Assembly: GCA_015492395.1 (NCBI GenBank)
Contig: WGFD01000052.1
Location: 1 to 14,012 of the forward strand
Source: Deltaproteobacteria bacterium
Lineage (GTDB): Bacteria; Desulfobacterota; GWC2-55-46; S146-70
Reading direction: 5' to 3'
DNA: 14,012 nt
In this document: piece after piece, positions 13,950 through 14,012 of the stretch
Position numbering within the stretch: position 1 is the first letter of the stretch
How the letters are laid out: each line of letters opens with the position of its first letter
Position numbers and translations under genes: made by a program
The notes under the pieces: model-generated
What the model was told of the DNA's origin: nothing
Database searches by the model: none
Seen by the model: the letters and a program-made list of their open reading frames with translations, nothing else

Positions 13950-14012
13950 TCAAGTATTGTTTTTCTCTTTATAGCCCTTCATCCTGTAGCTGTTGCCCTT
14001 GATGTTGATGAC
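13950..14012 (-). CDS. istB: IstB-like ATP-binding protein, last 20 codons (partial)
   Basis: Reading inward from the right edge gives VINIKGNSYRMKGYKEKNNT and a TGA at 13950-13952. The phrase VINIKGxSYRxK is, from memory, the usual C terminus of IstB, the AAA+ helper ATPase of IS21 transposition. Only 20 residues are visible, so the call rests on this phrase together with the terminal repeats beside it. Confidence 0.65.
   Translation of the reverse strand, partial: VINIKGNSYRMKGYKEKNNT

Larger units (their letters stand above)
13762..14012 (-). mobile_element. IS21-family insertion sequence, istB end (partial)
   Basis: The element appears to end at TGTCAATGG (13762), as IS21 elements start TGT and finish ACA. 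Two near-identical 19-base subterminal repeats follow, then about 140 bases of non-coding DNA, then the last codons of istB read on the minus strand. The order istB, terminal repeats, element end fits the family. istA and most of istB lie beyond the right edge, so integrity and the target duplication cannot be judged. Confidence 0.6.

Overview
The window reads as bacterial chromosome of roughly middle G+C content, with frequent AGG/AGA arginine and ATA isoleucine codons. Gene content (minimal iscR-iscS-iscU locus, an Elp3-like radical SAM gene beside rnc, MtaB, glyoxalase II, adenine deaminase, bioH-bioC, stand-alone hemerythrin) and the style of the intergenic repeats suggest a Desulfobacterota (deltaproteobacterial) or Nitrospirota-type organism. 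This placement is inference; nothing in the window fixes the phylum. TGA is used as an ordinary stop by several intact genes, so the standard bacterial code applies.

Layout. The left edge (1-250, minus) is the 5' end of an IS1380-family transposase with an in-frame TGA. From 508 to 3791 (plus) lie ade and hpt, overlapping by a GTGA junction (purine salvage), then gloB. A hairpin at 3805-3836 separates these from a long minus-strand block read from about 10820 down to 3863: iscR, iscS, iscU, mnmA, mtaB, rnc and a radical SAM gene. This block joins sulfur mobilisation and Fe-S assembly (IscS, IscU, regulated by IscR) to enzymes that use that sulfur or those clusters: MnmA takes sulfur from IscS for 2-thiouridine, MtaB is a two-cluster methylthiotransferase, and the last gene is another radical SAM protein. 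iscU is flanked on both sides by gene-free, hairpin-rich stretches, one of which looks like a small inserted repeat. A 25-bp imperfect palindrome over the iscR -35 box is a good candidate IscR operator.

Divergent from iscR, on the plus strand, are bioH and bioC (joined by an ATGA overlap), which act at the two ends of the methyl-ester route to pimeloyl-ACP for biotin. A hemerythrin-like protein with its own sigma-70-type promoter follows. From 13216 to the right edge there is only accessory DNA: nested hairpins, a 74-bp two-hairpin repeat, a frameshifted C-terminal remnant of a REP-associated tyrosine transposase, and the end of an IS21-family element (terminal repeats plus the last 20 codons of istB) that continues out of the window.

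No clearly new system is visible. The core genes are ordinary housekeeping genes. The more interesting points are the IscR operator, the chaperone-less isc locus linked to tRNA thiolation, the short radical SAM protein, and the layered mobile-element debris at both ends.
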